A DNA stretch of 64,000 bases from the NCBI GenBank assembly GCA_963682175.1, contig OY821772.1, positions 18,034,743 to 18,098,742 of the forward strand, read 5' to 3'. Position 1 is the first letter of the stretch; each line of letters opens with the position of its first letter. The notes under the pieces were generated by a model. That model saw only the letters and a list, made by a program, of their open reading frames with translations. It was not told the origin of the DNA and made no database searches. The DNA comes from Triglochin maritima. Lineage: Eukaryota > Streptophyta > Magnoliopsida > Alismatales > Juncaginaceae. A program made the position numbers and the translations under genes. Positions 24,072 through 34,377 of the stretch are shown in pieces.

Positions 24072-24635
24072 AGGAACAGAGTCACAGACAAATGGAGGTC
24101 GGGCTTGCGGCTTTAGCTTTGTTTTCTTTGCGAATTATGGACGCTCTAAATTGGTTGGGTACCTAATCTCTGCCTTTGGAACTCAAAACGGGGAATTTAT
24201 TTATCTATCCCAAAGAGACCGTTAACATGCCCGGACACTTCCCGAACGTCCGATTTTCTCCTTCTGTCACGTCAGCTTCTCTTTCTGCTATGTTATATCA
24301 ATAGATCGTTATACAGGGACGCGGTCGTCCGTGACGCGTCCTACGTGGCATCCAAAAGTTGGCGAGTCAGCGTCTAGTCAGATTGACACGTCACCCTTTC
24401 CAAACGCGTCTTTAATGGGTTTTTAATTTTTTTTTACGGTTTCCAAGTACGACGTTTGCTTTCCAAACCCCAAATAAGACAGCACCAGACACCCTACTCA
24501 CGACGATTCGGATACCGAGAAAGATAACAAATATCCATATCGAAATGGAGAGTCCTGTTTTTTTCTCGTTGGAGTATCTGTGAACGGAGGAAGCCAAAAG
24601 AGAGTTTCTGTCGATCTCTTCCCCTCTCAACGATA
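24072..24635. promoter_or_regulatory. Shared 5' region between two divergent genes, with ACGT motifs
   Basis: The 564 bases separate the starts of the minus-strand TraB-like gene and the plus-strand mobile-domain gene. They hold TCACGTCA (24267-24274), GACGCGTC (24333-24340), ACGTGGC (24343-24349), ACACGTCA (24386-24393) and ACGCGTC (24404-24410). ACGT cores are known bZIP binding sites, and ACGTGGC next to a GCGTC coupling motif is typical of abscisic-acid-responsive promoters. Function here is inference; the right part may belong to the end of the transposon. Confidence 0.45.
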
Positions 24636-25394
24636 ATGGATTCTTCGACTCCTGTCGTCGATAGCGAACTTGTGCCAGAACCGGTGGGTCTATTTATTTA
24701 TTTTTCCCTTCGTCGTTCTTTTTTTTAGGAACTTTCGTTTCTTCAATTATTTATTTTAGGGAACCACCACCTACTTCCAAGAATCCAGGTGCCCCTGGAC
24801 GGTCATCCGAAAGTAGTTTGACAGGATGAAGAAGATTGAGAATGAGGTTTTCCGGAGCACCCCTTTTGGTCACTTCCTAGACCTTCCTAACATTACTACG
24901 GACAACGAAATAGTCGATTGGTTCATCGAACACTACGATGCGAAGGAGGTGGGGCTGAGAAAAGGATCAGGGGTAGTTCCCCTTACACCTGAAGACGTTG
25001 CCCTAATTTTGGGCTTAAGTATGGATGGGAAGACCGTTGTGATGGAACCATTGGGTGTACAGAGGCGAGAAGGGGTGAACCTTGACAACACACAACTGTT
25101 AGGTCATCTGACGGCAACCAGTGTTATGGGCGAGATGAAGGAGTACGTTCGTCTCCTGATTTCTTTCATCTTCAATCATTTTTTGTTCTTTGATGGAACA
25201 CTTAGAACGAAGCAATGGTTCATGAACCCTTTGAGGGACATCATACGCATAAACAGATACACATGGGCACGTGCAGTTCACGGAGCCCTTTTTGGGGGTT
25301 GGAGAAAACCAGCTTAGAACTGCAGGAGAGGAGAAAGGCAGGGAACTTCATTATAAGGTAGGGGAACGTTGACAGTTTTGTGGTAATACTACAA
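24636..25394 (+). pseudogene. Plant mobile domain (PMD, aminotransferase-like) gene, 5' part
   Basis: A first exon begins MDSSTPVVDSELVPEP (24636-24683) and ends at a GTGGGT donor. The second starts after TTATTTATTTTAG near 24760. It runs through RSTPFGHFLDLP, WFIEHYDAKE, LTPEDVALILGL, an FNHFLFFDG segment and INRYTWARAVHGALFGG (to 25317), the conserved order of the plant mobile domain. Damage: a TAG in the second exon before the RMKKIENEV segment, and a TAG at 25315. Related domains are found in MAIN/MAIL1 proteins and in many transposons. A GTAAGC donor at 25395 leads into a minisatellite-filled interval and then a Ulp1-like region, suggesting one gene. A second, older copy lies at 38400-39720. 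Confidence 0.75.
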
Positions 25395-25419
25395 GTAAGC
25401 GTTTTTTTCTCTTTAAGTT

Positions 25420-26023
25420 ATGTGCTTGTTCCGTTTAAATTGTGAGTCTGTCCGAAATAAGTTGTTTATCTGTCCAGATTAAGTAGTGTGTCTGTCCAGA
25501 TTAAGTAGTGTGTCTGTTCGGATTAAATTGTTTGTCTGTCCAGATGAAGTTGTTTGTCTGTCCAGATTAAATTGTGTATGTTCGGAATAAGTTGTGTGTC
25601 TGTTCAGATTTAGTTGTGTGTCTGTCAAAATTAAATTGTGTGTCTGTTCGGATTAAATTGTGTGTCTGTTCGGAATAAGTTGTGTGTCTGTTCAAATTAA
25701 GTTGTGTGTTTGTCCAGATTAAATTTTGTATCTATTCGGAATAAGTTGTGTGTCTGTTCAGATAAAATTGTGTGTCTGTTCGGAATAAGTTGTGTGTCTG
25801 TTCAGATAAAGTTGTTTGTCTGTTAAGATTTAGTTGTGTGTCTGTTCGGAATAAGTTGTGTGTCTGTTCGAAATAAGTTGTGTGTATGTCAAGATTAAAT
25901 TGTGTGTATGTTCGGATTAAATTGTGTGTCTGTTCGGAATAAGTTTTGTCTGTTCAGATTAAGTTGTGTGTCTGTCCAGATTAAATTGTATATCTGTTCG
26001 GAATAAGTTGTGTGTCTGTTCAG
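25420..26023 (+). repeat. 22-bp minisatellite, array 1 (putative intron of the PMD-Ulp1 gene)
   Basis: About 27 head-to-tail copies of a 22-bp unit of the form TTGTGTGTCTGTTCGGAATAAG, with point variants and a few short units. The third and fourth letters after CTGTT alternate between CGG and CAG. The array lies between a GTAAGC donor-like site (25395) and coding-like sequence starting near 26024. Several units contain CTGTTCAG, which resembles a 3' splice site. It is the reverse complement of arrays 2 and 3. Confidence 0.9.
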
Positions 26024-26540
26024 ATTAATTGGACTCTGGTGGTTGTCCACATTCGAGTCAGGGCGAATTGTGGGGTGGCCAAGGCAGAGCAATTGATGAT
26101 TGTATCCTCCCTAAAATAAAAGGTGTCTCCAACAGAGACCGTAATTGCACAATCATGCTAGTCTGCTGGTCATTGGACTCTAGTGGTTGTCCACGGCCCG
26201 TCCAAGGAGATCTTGGCGTTCAATAGTATCTCTAGGGAGCTAGAGCGAGGTGAAGATCCAGGGAAGACCATAGGCGTACATGAATGTGCAGCAGCGGATG
26301 TGGCTGAATACTGGAGGGACCTACTAAAGGTGGACTGACCCTTGAGAATCCTCAGGAAAAATAGCCAACGACAACAACCAAGGAGCAACGATTGCAGAGC
26401 CTATGTTTTATACTGGATAAGGTGCCTAATGCTAAAACTTGACCCGACAAAGGAGAAGGACCCCAAGAACATCCACTGTATCAGGGGTGAATTGGCGGTC
26501 ATGTTACTTAGGGACCGTCGTTCGTGCGTGCAAATTTGAA
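26024..26540 (+). pseudogene. Ulp1-like cysteine protease (C48) remnant
   Basis: One frame reads GHWTLVVVHGPSKEI and then AFNSIS, corresponding to the catalytic His-Trp block and the next acidic position of Ulp1/SUMO-type proteases, where Asn now replaces Asp. A second frame from about 26342 reads QQPRSNDCRAYVLYWIRCL, which matches the Gln...Asp-Cys active-site block, with Arg in place of the usual Gly after Cys. A stop and frameshift separate the two. A partial duplication puts a GACTCT(G/A)GTGGTTGTCCAC block at both 26032 and 26167. It follows the PMD segment on the same strand. PMD and C48 domains are known to be combined in plant transposons. Confidence 0.65.
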
Positions 26541-26689
26541 GTCCAATTTTTTTAGTGTTCAGTTTTTTACATATATAAATTACAAACTCTTTTTTTCGTT
26601 ATTTTTTAGTATTGTGTTTTTTAAATGTACAAATTACAAACTCTTTCCTTTCGTTTTCAACGATAGGTTTGTTGGTTGAGCTGAAAAGC
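26541..26689. other. Intergenic sequence between convergent transposon genes
   Basis: AT-rich; contains a near-direct repeat (TACAAATTACAAACTCTTT-like blocks around 26575 and 26628). Nothing coding. Confidence 0.5.
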
Positions 26690-27340
26690 AACACACCTAA
26701 AACCGAACAGTCACAGAACTTATAACCGAACAGATCCACACCTTAAACCGAACAGGTCCACACCTTAAACCGATCAGTCACACAACTTAATCTGGACAGA
26801 TACACCTTAATCCGAACAGACACACAACATAAACTGAACAAATCCACACCTTAAACCGAACAGTCACACAACTTCATCTGGACAGACAATCAACCTAATT
26901 TGGACAGATACACCTTAATCCGAACAATCACACACCTTAAACCGAACAAATGCACACCTTAAACCGAACAGACACACAACTTAATCCGAACAAATCTACA
27001 TCATAAACGGAAGAGTCACACACCTTAAACTGAACGGATCCACACCTTAAACCGAACAATCACAACAACTTAATCCGAACAGATCCACACCTTAAACGGA
27101 ACAGATCCACATCTTAAACCGAACAATCACATAACTTAAACCAAACAGAGCCACACCTAAAACCGAACAGTCACACAACTTAATCTGAACAGATACACAC
27201 ATTAAACTGAAGAGTCACACACCTTAAACCTAACATATCCACACCTTAAACCGAACAGATACAAAACTTAAACCAAACAATCACACAACTTAAACCGAAC
27301 AAGGACACAACTTAATCCAAACAGACCGTGTATAACAACC
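26690..27340 (-). repeat. 22-bp minisatellite, array 2 (spacer between convergent genes)
   Basis: About 29 units, inverted relative to array 1. On + two unit types are mixed: ACACAACTTAAACCGAACAG with GTC, and CACACCTTAAACCGAACAG with ATC. Array 1 has only the ACACAAC type. The array starts just past the end of the minus-strand FAR1-like frame at 27417 and lies after the stop of the plus-strand protease. Confidence 0.9.
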
Positions 27341-27416
27341 ATTTACATATCCAAACAGATCAACAATTAGAAGTTTCTTGGTTTTACAAGAACTGAAAAT
27401 AACAAGAAATATTAAA

Positions 27417-29834
27417 TTAAGGAGGGAATTCCTCGTAATACAAATTCATGTCCCAATCAGAGAAATCAGGATCCCCGGGTTTCGGTGCGACTTCGTGCAG
27501 TGACGATGTAACCTTCATCTTGAACTTTCTCTTCTCTTGTTGGGCGTGCTTTTTATGGTTTTTTTTAATTATCTTCTCAGCTAAAGACACTCGACGTCTA
27601 GTCGGCGGTCTTCCTATACGACTGACCTTATTTGGATTAAGAACCAATGTACCCGCAGACTCAGGTTCATCAAGTCAAACCAAGAACTGGGTAGTGTGCA
27701 TACGTGCCTTAAGAAATTCAATAAACTTCACGGCCTGAAGATACATTTCGTGGGAAATGAAGGCTTCCTGTGCGATCCAAATGGCACGACCCATGATGCC
27801 GTCGTGACGATGAAACACATCATTCTCCATTACGCCATCGTCTGGGTACATCTTATCTCGATAGCTCCTTCAAATATCCTTCCGCCATCAATTAACGATG
27901 TAAGAGTCTGGGAGCAATGCATTAGGATTTAAGCGTCCAAGTACAACAAAAATGTGGCAACATAGAAGGCCAACGTGCTGAAATATTCTACAATCATATG
28001 TGAAGTTCATAGATATGTTTTGTACTAGGAAACGTTTCGATAGTAGCTGTTCACCAGCCAAAACACGTTCAGATACCTTGTAATGAAATGTGTCATTCGT
28101 ATTGAACTCCTCCATTATATCACAGTATATCATCTTCCTAATTTCTAATTGCACTTTCTTGAAGACCCCTACTGTATACAACTCGCTCATCTGTCTCTCG
28201 AAGGGATACATTGAAACTAATTGGGGTCTCTTATGAAGACAATCAAAATCTGATTGAGCTTCCTTCTCGTACTTATGGCGGAGCGTAAGTTCGTATTGTT
28301 GAACAAACTACTTAAGGGTGGTCTTCGAAGTAAGATACTTGTCGAAAAAGACGTTCATACTCTCGCTTCTCTGAGTAGATGTCATTCCCGTGAAAAAACT
28401 ATCACCAACAAATGCAGGTATCCAAGACTCTCCGATTGCATAAATCGATTTGAGCCAACTATGGTTCTGCAGGTCAAAATCAAGAAGGAAACCCTACCAA
28501 TTACGATCAAATTCTGCTGGGGTTTTGGAATCATATACAATCAATTTCAGATCAAATAACATGTGCTTCCGATACTGTGTAACTTCACGGGAGCTTTGTT
28601 CATTATGTGCCATATACAGAATCTGTGTCTTGAATCTGGGAAGACATTCCTTACAGTAGCAGTAATGGTGTCACATTGATCTGTTATGATGGTTGCGGGA
28701 GTTATATCTGCAGAATGGGGGCAATTTAAAAGGAGTGAGTCATATATTGAAAGGTACAAAATCTTACTTTGAAAACTTTAACCGAACAGTCACACAACTT
28801 AAACCGAACAGACACACAACTTAAACCAAATGGACCCACACATTAAACCGAACAGACACACAACTTAAACCGAACGGATCCACATTTTAAACCGAACAGA
28901 CAGACAACTTAAACCGAACAAATCCACACCTTAAACCGAATAGTCACACAACTTAATCCGAACAAATCTACACCTTAAACTGACGAGACACACCTTAAAC
29001 CGAACGGATCCAAATCTTAAAACGAGCAGTCACACCACTTAAATCGAACAGTTCCACCACTTAAACTGAACAGTTCCACCACTTAAACCGAACAAATACA
29101 CACCTTAAACTGAACAGACACAGACCTTTAACTGGACATAGCCACACCTTACTGTTCATGTACGACAACCATGTTTGGAACAACCATATGTAATTTTCAG
29201 TGGTCTCAGAAGACAGCAAAGCGCAACCGAGCAAAACTGACTCGAAATGGTGATTAACTCCTACAAATGGGGCAAAGGGCATGTCGTATTTGTTTGTAAT
29301 GTAGGTAGTGTCGAAACATATTGCATCTCCAAAGTATGAATATGCAGCTCTAGAACGATAGTCAGCCCAAAACACGTTCCGTAGTCTTTCCTCGTCATCC
29401 ATATCCATTACATAAAAAAACATGGAATCAATCTTCTGCATCCTAATGAAATAGTTCTGAAGAGCTTGTGCATCACTAGGTCCCATCTTCAAATTTCTGA
29501 CATCGTTTATAACGTTCCTCCACACAGAAACCACTAAGACCATGCGCAAAATGTTGAACTTCAATTATGTTAGGCAGAAAGAACACAAACCTTAAATCCC
29601 TTTCGTTGAAAGTCAATTTGTTAAAGTGGTAACCCCTTGCTGGGTTTCCGGAGACCCTTATTCGAGCAGTGCATTGGACTCTAATGGATAACCTGGGCTC
29701 CAATTTCCCTTGCCCTTGGTTTGTTGGTGTCGTGCCCTCCTTGGAGCAAGTCAGCGTGACCCATATAACAACACCACGATCGTAATGAGATTGCCTTATC
29801 TTAACACCAAAACCACAAAAATCGGAGATCAATC
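27417..29834 (-). pseudogene. FAR1/FHY3-like Mutator (MULE) transposase, lightly damaged
   Basis: Read on the minus strand: FAR1 DNA-binding domain (GFGVKIRQSHYDRG...TCSKEG, from an acceptor-like site at 29834); a linker; SDAQALQNYFIRMQ; the MULE core RNVFWADYRSRAAYSYFGDAICFDTTY; PFAPFVGVNHH; WLFQTWL; ITPATIITDQCDTI; FPDSRHRFCIWHIMNK; a MTSTQRSESMN segment near 28390; a SWIM-type zinc finger region (27888-28211); and a basic C-terminus ending at 27417. The DD.E core residues are partly visible: D in the DTTY block and D in the IITDQ block. An intron (28708-29152, GTAAGG...CTGCAG) splits the core, and removing it restores the exact family spacing. Damage downstream: a frameshift near 28580, TAG codons near 28497 and 28310. 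FAR1-type proteins are transposases or transcription factors derived from them; this copy looks recently inactivated. Confidence 0.85.
28775..29145 (-). repeat. 22-bp minisatellite, array 3 (intron of the FAR1-like gene)
   Basis: About 16 units of the same family as arrays 1 and 2 fill most of the intron 28708-29152. In the sense of the minus-strand gene the units read TTGTGTGTCTGTTCGGTTTAAG, the same sense orientation as array 1 has in its own gene. Confidence 0.9.
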
Positions 29835-30344
29835 CTGCGTAAAAAAAAATAAACAAAAAAACATATTTTTACAAAAAATTGAAAAAATGATTTAAAATAA
29901 TTTTTTAACTATTTTGACAAATATAAAACAAAAATCAACGGAATGGGGGACGTACCCCCACCTAACCCATGCCCTCCTCTCGCTCGGGCGCAAATTCGAG
30001 TGATAAACAACCTGATTTCGCACACGAGCGTGTGGAAGGCGGGAGAACGTGGCCCAGTTGGAAGCCCAGGGGAGGACGTGGACCTGGGCACCCGATCCAC
30101 GCCTTCTCGTTAAGGATGCTCTAAGGAGTGCCATGACTTCGACTGCAAACATGGTGGGTTACTGGGGTCCGGATGGGATTACTTGAGTTGAATTTGTTTA
30201 CTGCTACCCTCCCTACTTGAGGGCCGGTTAGGTGGAGCGGGGTGGATTTGTTGGTTAAAATGTGTTGAATTATAAAATTTTATGCAACTGAGTTTGTGGG
30301 CTTGTTTTACTGGTTCACGAGTTTTTTTTTTAAACTGGTTCATG
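29835..30344. other. Unassigned sequence between FAR1-like gene and solo LTR
   Basis: It may hold the missing 5' exon of the FAR1-like gene and the left end of the hAT element that continues at 31750. A GC-richer block (29940-30130) has overlapping frames without recognisable domains. No terminal inverted repeat could be assigned. Confidence 0.4.
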
Positions 30345-30349
30345 GACTT

Positions 30350-31749
30350 TGATTGACATCATTTCATGCATACATTTGTGTCTTATATCCTTTATCTTTC
30401 ACCTAAACCATGCTACGTAACGAGTTTTATGTTTGAATTTCAGAAATAAATAGGTTTCAGGAGAAGAAGCATAAAAGGGCCTAAAAGCTGGAAAAGGGAC
30501 TGATTTGAAAGACTTAGGGACTAAGATGCAAGGGAGAAGGACCTGAATGTAAGCCCCAAAGGACCAATGAGCAAATGAAGAAAACTCCACTCCATCATAA
30601 GGAGTATTTTGGAAATTAGATTCAGACCGACACTCCTATAACTGATCTGAGTGCACCCCATGTGAAGAATTGAAGAAATAAAGAACATATCCCAAAATGG
30701 GTCGGATCCAGGAAAAAGTGACCGCCAATTGGCGGTCCGTTTGTGTCCGAATCCGACCCAGTTTCTCCAGGAGATGGGTTATGTGTTTATATGTATTCTG
30801 GGAAGGTTTTATTAGTCCCACATTGGGGGATTGTCCCTGATTACCTTTTTCTATGGCTATAAATAGAACTCCTCCTCCTTTTGTATTCACCTCATTGCTT
30901 GGTGGCATTCTCTCTACTAGGAGTAAAAGCCTTGAAGCAAAACTCAAGGTGGAGAAGAATGTCACTTATAATGTGAGTCATGTTAATAAAATAACTTTTC
31001 TTAGTTTCTTTTAATATTGTCTTGTCTTTTAACTCTTGCATGCTTTTTTAGTTTAATTTCCTTTCATTTAGCTTCTTTAATATTTCTTGTTTGCTTAGTT
31101 TAATTGCTTTTCATTAGAATGTTTTGTTTTGTTAATGTAGTTTGTAGTGTAATGATTAGTGAGTAGTTCCATCCCCTTTGGGGGTGGAGTAGATGTTTAT
31201 ACATGTTATGTAGATGGAATGAATGCTAAACATTGTTATATGTGAGAAATGTTAGTATGCTTATTTGAATTAATGAGAACACTTAATTTGATGATTTCTG
31301 TCATAATATTTAGGTACATTCCATGTTTGCTTAGGTTCTTAATAACAAACTTGTCATGCTCATATTAATCACTTAGGTTAGTACTTTGAATGATAGGTCT
31401 TGTCATGAGGTACTTCTTATGCATTACAAACACTAACTACACTTGAGCTTATTGTATGCATTCATCACTTCGTATTTCATGTGTACACACACTCCACCCC
31501 TTAGGGGTTTTCCATTCCTTATTTCTATTTTCTTTTATTAGTCGCTTAGTTTTAGTTCGTTTTGTGCTTTCATTTCCTTCCTTGTTGCTACTAGTTTAGT
31601 GTAGTTTAGTTTAATCAATCTTTCTCTCCTTTCTTTTCCACTCGCCTTCAAACTAACCAAAGTCGACACACCTCCCTGTGGATCGACCCGTATTTGTCAC
31701 CGCTTCAACGCGGCCGTGCACTTGCGGTTATAATTAAAACGTTCAATCA
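30350..31749 (+). repeat. Solo LTR of the Ty3-type family, with perfect target duplication
   Basis: 1400 bp from TGATTGACATCATTTCATGC to GTTCAATCA, flanked by identical GACTT (30345-30349 and 31750-31754). A TATA box TATAAATAG lies at 30858-30866. The perfect palindrome ACCGCCAATTGGCGGT is at 30721-30736, 121 bases upstream of it. The U5 side has the conserved GATCGACCCGTATTTG block and CGCGGCCGTGCACTTGCGG. It interrupts the 5' part of a hAT element. Confidence 0.9.
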
Positions 31750-31754
31750 GACTT

Positions 31755-32259
31755 GTTAGCGGGTAAAGCCTCACGTACAACCCTACCACTAGACCTGAAT
31801 ATCGAGTCGTGCTGTGACGACACGACACTATTCCAACGGCTCCGTTGGTGTTGTTTTTATTTTTACTTTTAAATTTTTTACTAAACTACCCCATCTCTAC
31901 CATATATAAACCCCCAACCCCTCTCATTTTCTTCACATTAATCTCTCCAAATCTTCTCTACTCTTTCTGTAATTGCTTTGATTTTGGTGGAGACAGGTCA
32001 AGTTTGAGCTAAAGCATGAAGCCTAAAGCTACAAGCAAATCTCTCACTGTCGATTTTGCAAGTCCATTGCTCTTCATCTCCCAGGCTTTTCTAATAATTT
32101 TAGTAGTTAATTTTAGTTAATCAATCGTCATCATGACTTTCTCATTTACGAAAAAAATTCAATTTTGTTTGCATATTTACTAATTTTCATGGTTTTATCA
32201 TATGATTCTCAAAATAATTATAACTCACCACATCTCCTCTTGTTAATCCACCTAGACCT
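31755..32259 (+). other. 5' non-coding part of the hAT element
   Basis: It continues the sequence interrupted by the solo LTR. It holds CCATATATAAACCCCC (a likely TATA box, about 31900) and CTCTTTC-rich leader sequence. No frame is recognised. Confidence 0.45.
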
Positions 32260-33052
32260 ACAATTATTAGGAAAAAACATCTCTAGTATAGAAAGATTTT
32301 GAAGAAGGATGAACTGTTGAGGGTAAACCAATTGCTACTTGTATACATTGGGGTAATGTATATTCGGCTGAGTCAAGTGGAGGAACCAGTCATCTAGGTA
32401 GACATGCACTTTCATGTAAAGTTAAGAATAATGTAGCATTGGTAGTCGATTCACGTCAATCGGTTTTAGACACAGCTAGTGGAAGTTTAAATTTCAGAAG
32501 ATATTGTCCAATTAAAGGTAGAGAGATAATTGTTGATTTCATAATTAGAGATGAATTACCATTTAGCATATGTGAATATAAATCTCTTAGGGAAGTAATT
32601 CTCTACCATAATCCACAATTTAAGCCATTTTTTAGAAGAAGACTTAAAAATATTACATTTGATAAATTCGGTAAAGAAAAAAATCATGGTTAGTTATTTT
32701 TCACAAATGTACAATAATCTAGCATTAACTAGTGATGTTTGGACCGATCCAAATAATTATCCTTACTGTTGCATAACTGCTCATTATCTAGATGATTCAT
32801 GGTGTTTAAATTAAAAAAATCATTTCTTTTTACCTATTCTACATCCACACACTACCAAGGTTATATTTGATCACATTAAAGATGTCATCGTAGCTAATAA
32901 TCTTGAAAATAAAGTTTGTGGAATTGCATTTAATAATACTACTAATAATAGTTCAGCAATACAAATGCTTATTAATTATTATTATCCACTTGTAGATGGT
33001 TTATTCTTTCATATTAGATATGTTTGTCATACTTTGAACTTGGTAATACAAG
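32260..33052 (+). pseudogene. hAT transposase (BED finger plus partial core), truncated
   Basis: A degraded BED-type zinc finger reads IATCIHWGNVYSAESSGGTS followed by HLGRHALSC (about 32330-32420); the second Cys of the finger is replaced by Trp. Then comes LNFRRYCPIKGREI, PFSICEYKSLREV (frame 32439-32693), and in a new frame LALTSDVWTDPNNY, which is the start of the RNase H-like core, and HIRYVCHTLNLVIQ. Stops separate the parts. The gene ends abruptly at 33052 where a Copia LTR begins, so the C-terminal dimerisation domain is lost. In intact relatives it cuts and pastes hAT elements. Confidence 0.8.
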
Positions 33053-34377
33053 TGTTGGCTTTTTGGCCTTAATCTATGTTTTGATGATTTAATCAACCTA
33101 ATCTTAATTATAATCAATGTACAGTAGCACACATTATACATGACATATATATTTTATTGTGCTAACTTCTACAAGTGATCAAGACTCATGAAAGAAATGA
33201 TTCAAGTCAAGACATGTAATCAAAGCTCATTTGAAGATATGTAATCTTAATTTCTTTTGAGTCTTAGGAACTATGTGTACTTGAGCATACAAGGGTAATT
33301 AACCAATCAAACACATACTAGGTTCCTTAGAGAAGTCACACACAAAATCTCACTACATTTGGACTTCAATAGGTCACCCAAACTTAGACCGGAACTTACT
33401 AAACTAGAATTGCCAGTGCCAGTTCGGTCGACCGAACTGCCTTCGTTTGATCGTTTAATCCTTCAACAAATAATGAATTTTACTGCCCGACCGGTCGATC
33501 GTTTTGACCTTTTCGGTCAACCATCTACACGAGTCATTTGACCGTTAGACTTTTCGTATTATACCAACGGTCGTATTTGTATAAACAAAACAAAACCCCC
33601 AAAATACCTTGTTCCCGGTCGACCGTTAATTTGTCCTCGGTCGACTGTTTGAATTCATTTTCTTAAGTTCTAGAATTCCTGATATTTTTGGTTGACTGTC
33701 TTAAAGGCTTTGTTCGACCGAACTTAAAACCCTAAAGTGTGTTAGATTTTGGTCAATTGTTCCACCCTTTCGTTCGACTGTTGACTTAAGTGGACTTAAG
33801 TTATAGCATGTTCTCGTTCGACTGTTCCCTGCTCGGTCGACCGTACCTTGTTCTGAACTACCTACCGGTCGACCGTTTGACCCACGTTGGTTGACTGTTT
33901 GTGTCCCAAACTATGACATGCACTTTTCTATTTTGTGTATTTTACACAAACAACTTCTAATTTAATCCAGATGGCTATAACCCCTTAGGATATTATAAAT
34001 AGATGTTACCAAGACAGATTTTGTCAACTCTCACACTCCAAATTGTCAAACACATCTAAAAGAAACTCCCAAGACTTCTATTCCTCATTCCTACACTCTA
34101 AGCCTAAATTCCACACCTTTGATCATAGACAAATTCTACTCAAAGTGTGCTCAAGTTTAGAGAGTGTGTTTCACTCATTTGTTTGTCAAAGTAGCAAGGA
34201 TTTTGGTGAAAACCCGAAGTGTTCCCTTTCGGTTTGTGAGGAAGAAATCAAGCTAGCGAGGATTGTTCGCGGAGATTCTGTTGTAAAAGGCTTAATCTCG
34301 GCCCGAAACGAGATTGATAGTGAAGATGTAGGCGGAGCTCGAGGGAGATCGAGCGGATCTTGCAAGAGAGGAAGTAA
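33053..34377 (+). repeat. Copia LTR, 5' part, truncated at its 3' end
   Basis: It starts TGTTGGCTTTTTGGCC right at the break of the hAT transposase. It has a CGGTCGACCG-rich U3 (33420-33900) and a TATA box TATAAATAG (about 33995), and stops inside U5 at GCAAGAGAGGAAG. It is closely related to the LTRs of the gag-only element (5364 and 9208). The open frame starting at 34043 is U5 sequence running into the next fragment, not a gene. Confidence 0.75.

Noticed and set aside
23805..24225. Overlapping plus-strand frames opposite the first TraB exon
   Set aside because: They are antisense shadows of the GC-richer N-terminal exon and contain Gly/Val-rich low-complexity sequence.
25895..26092. 65-residue open frame in the minisatellite
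   Set aside because: It is a translation of the 22-bp unit (66 bases per three units keeps frame) and has no independent coding evidence.
25420..27340. CRISPR-like or satellite centromere array
   Set aside because: Units are contiguous 22-mers without spacers, and the arrays are short and confined to introns and spacer of transposon genes in plant DNA.
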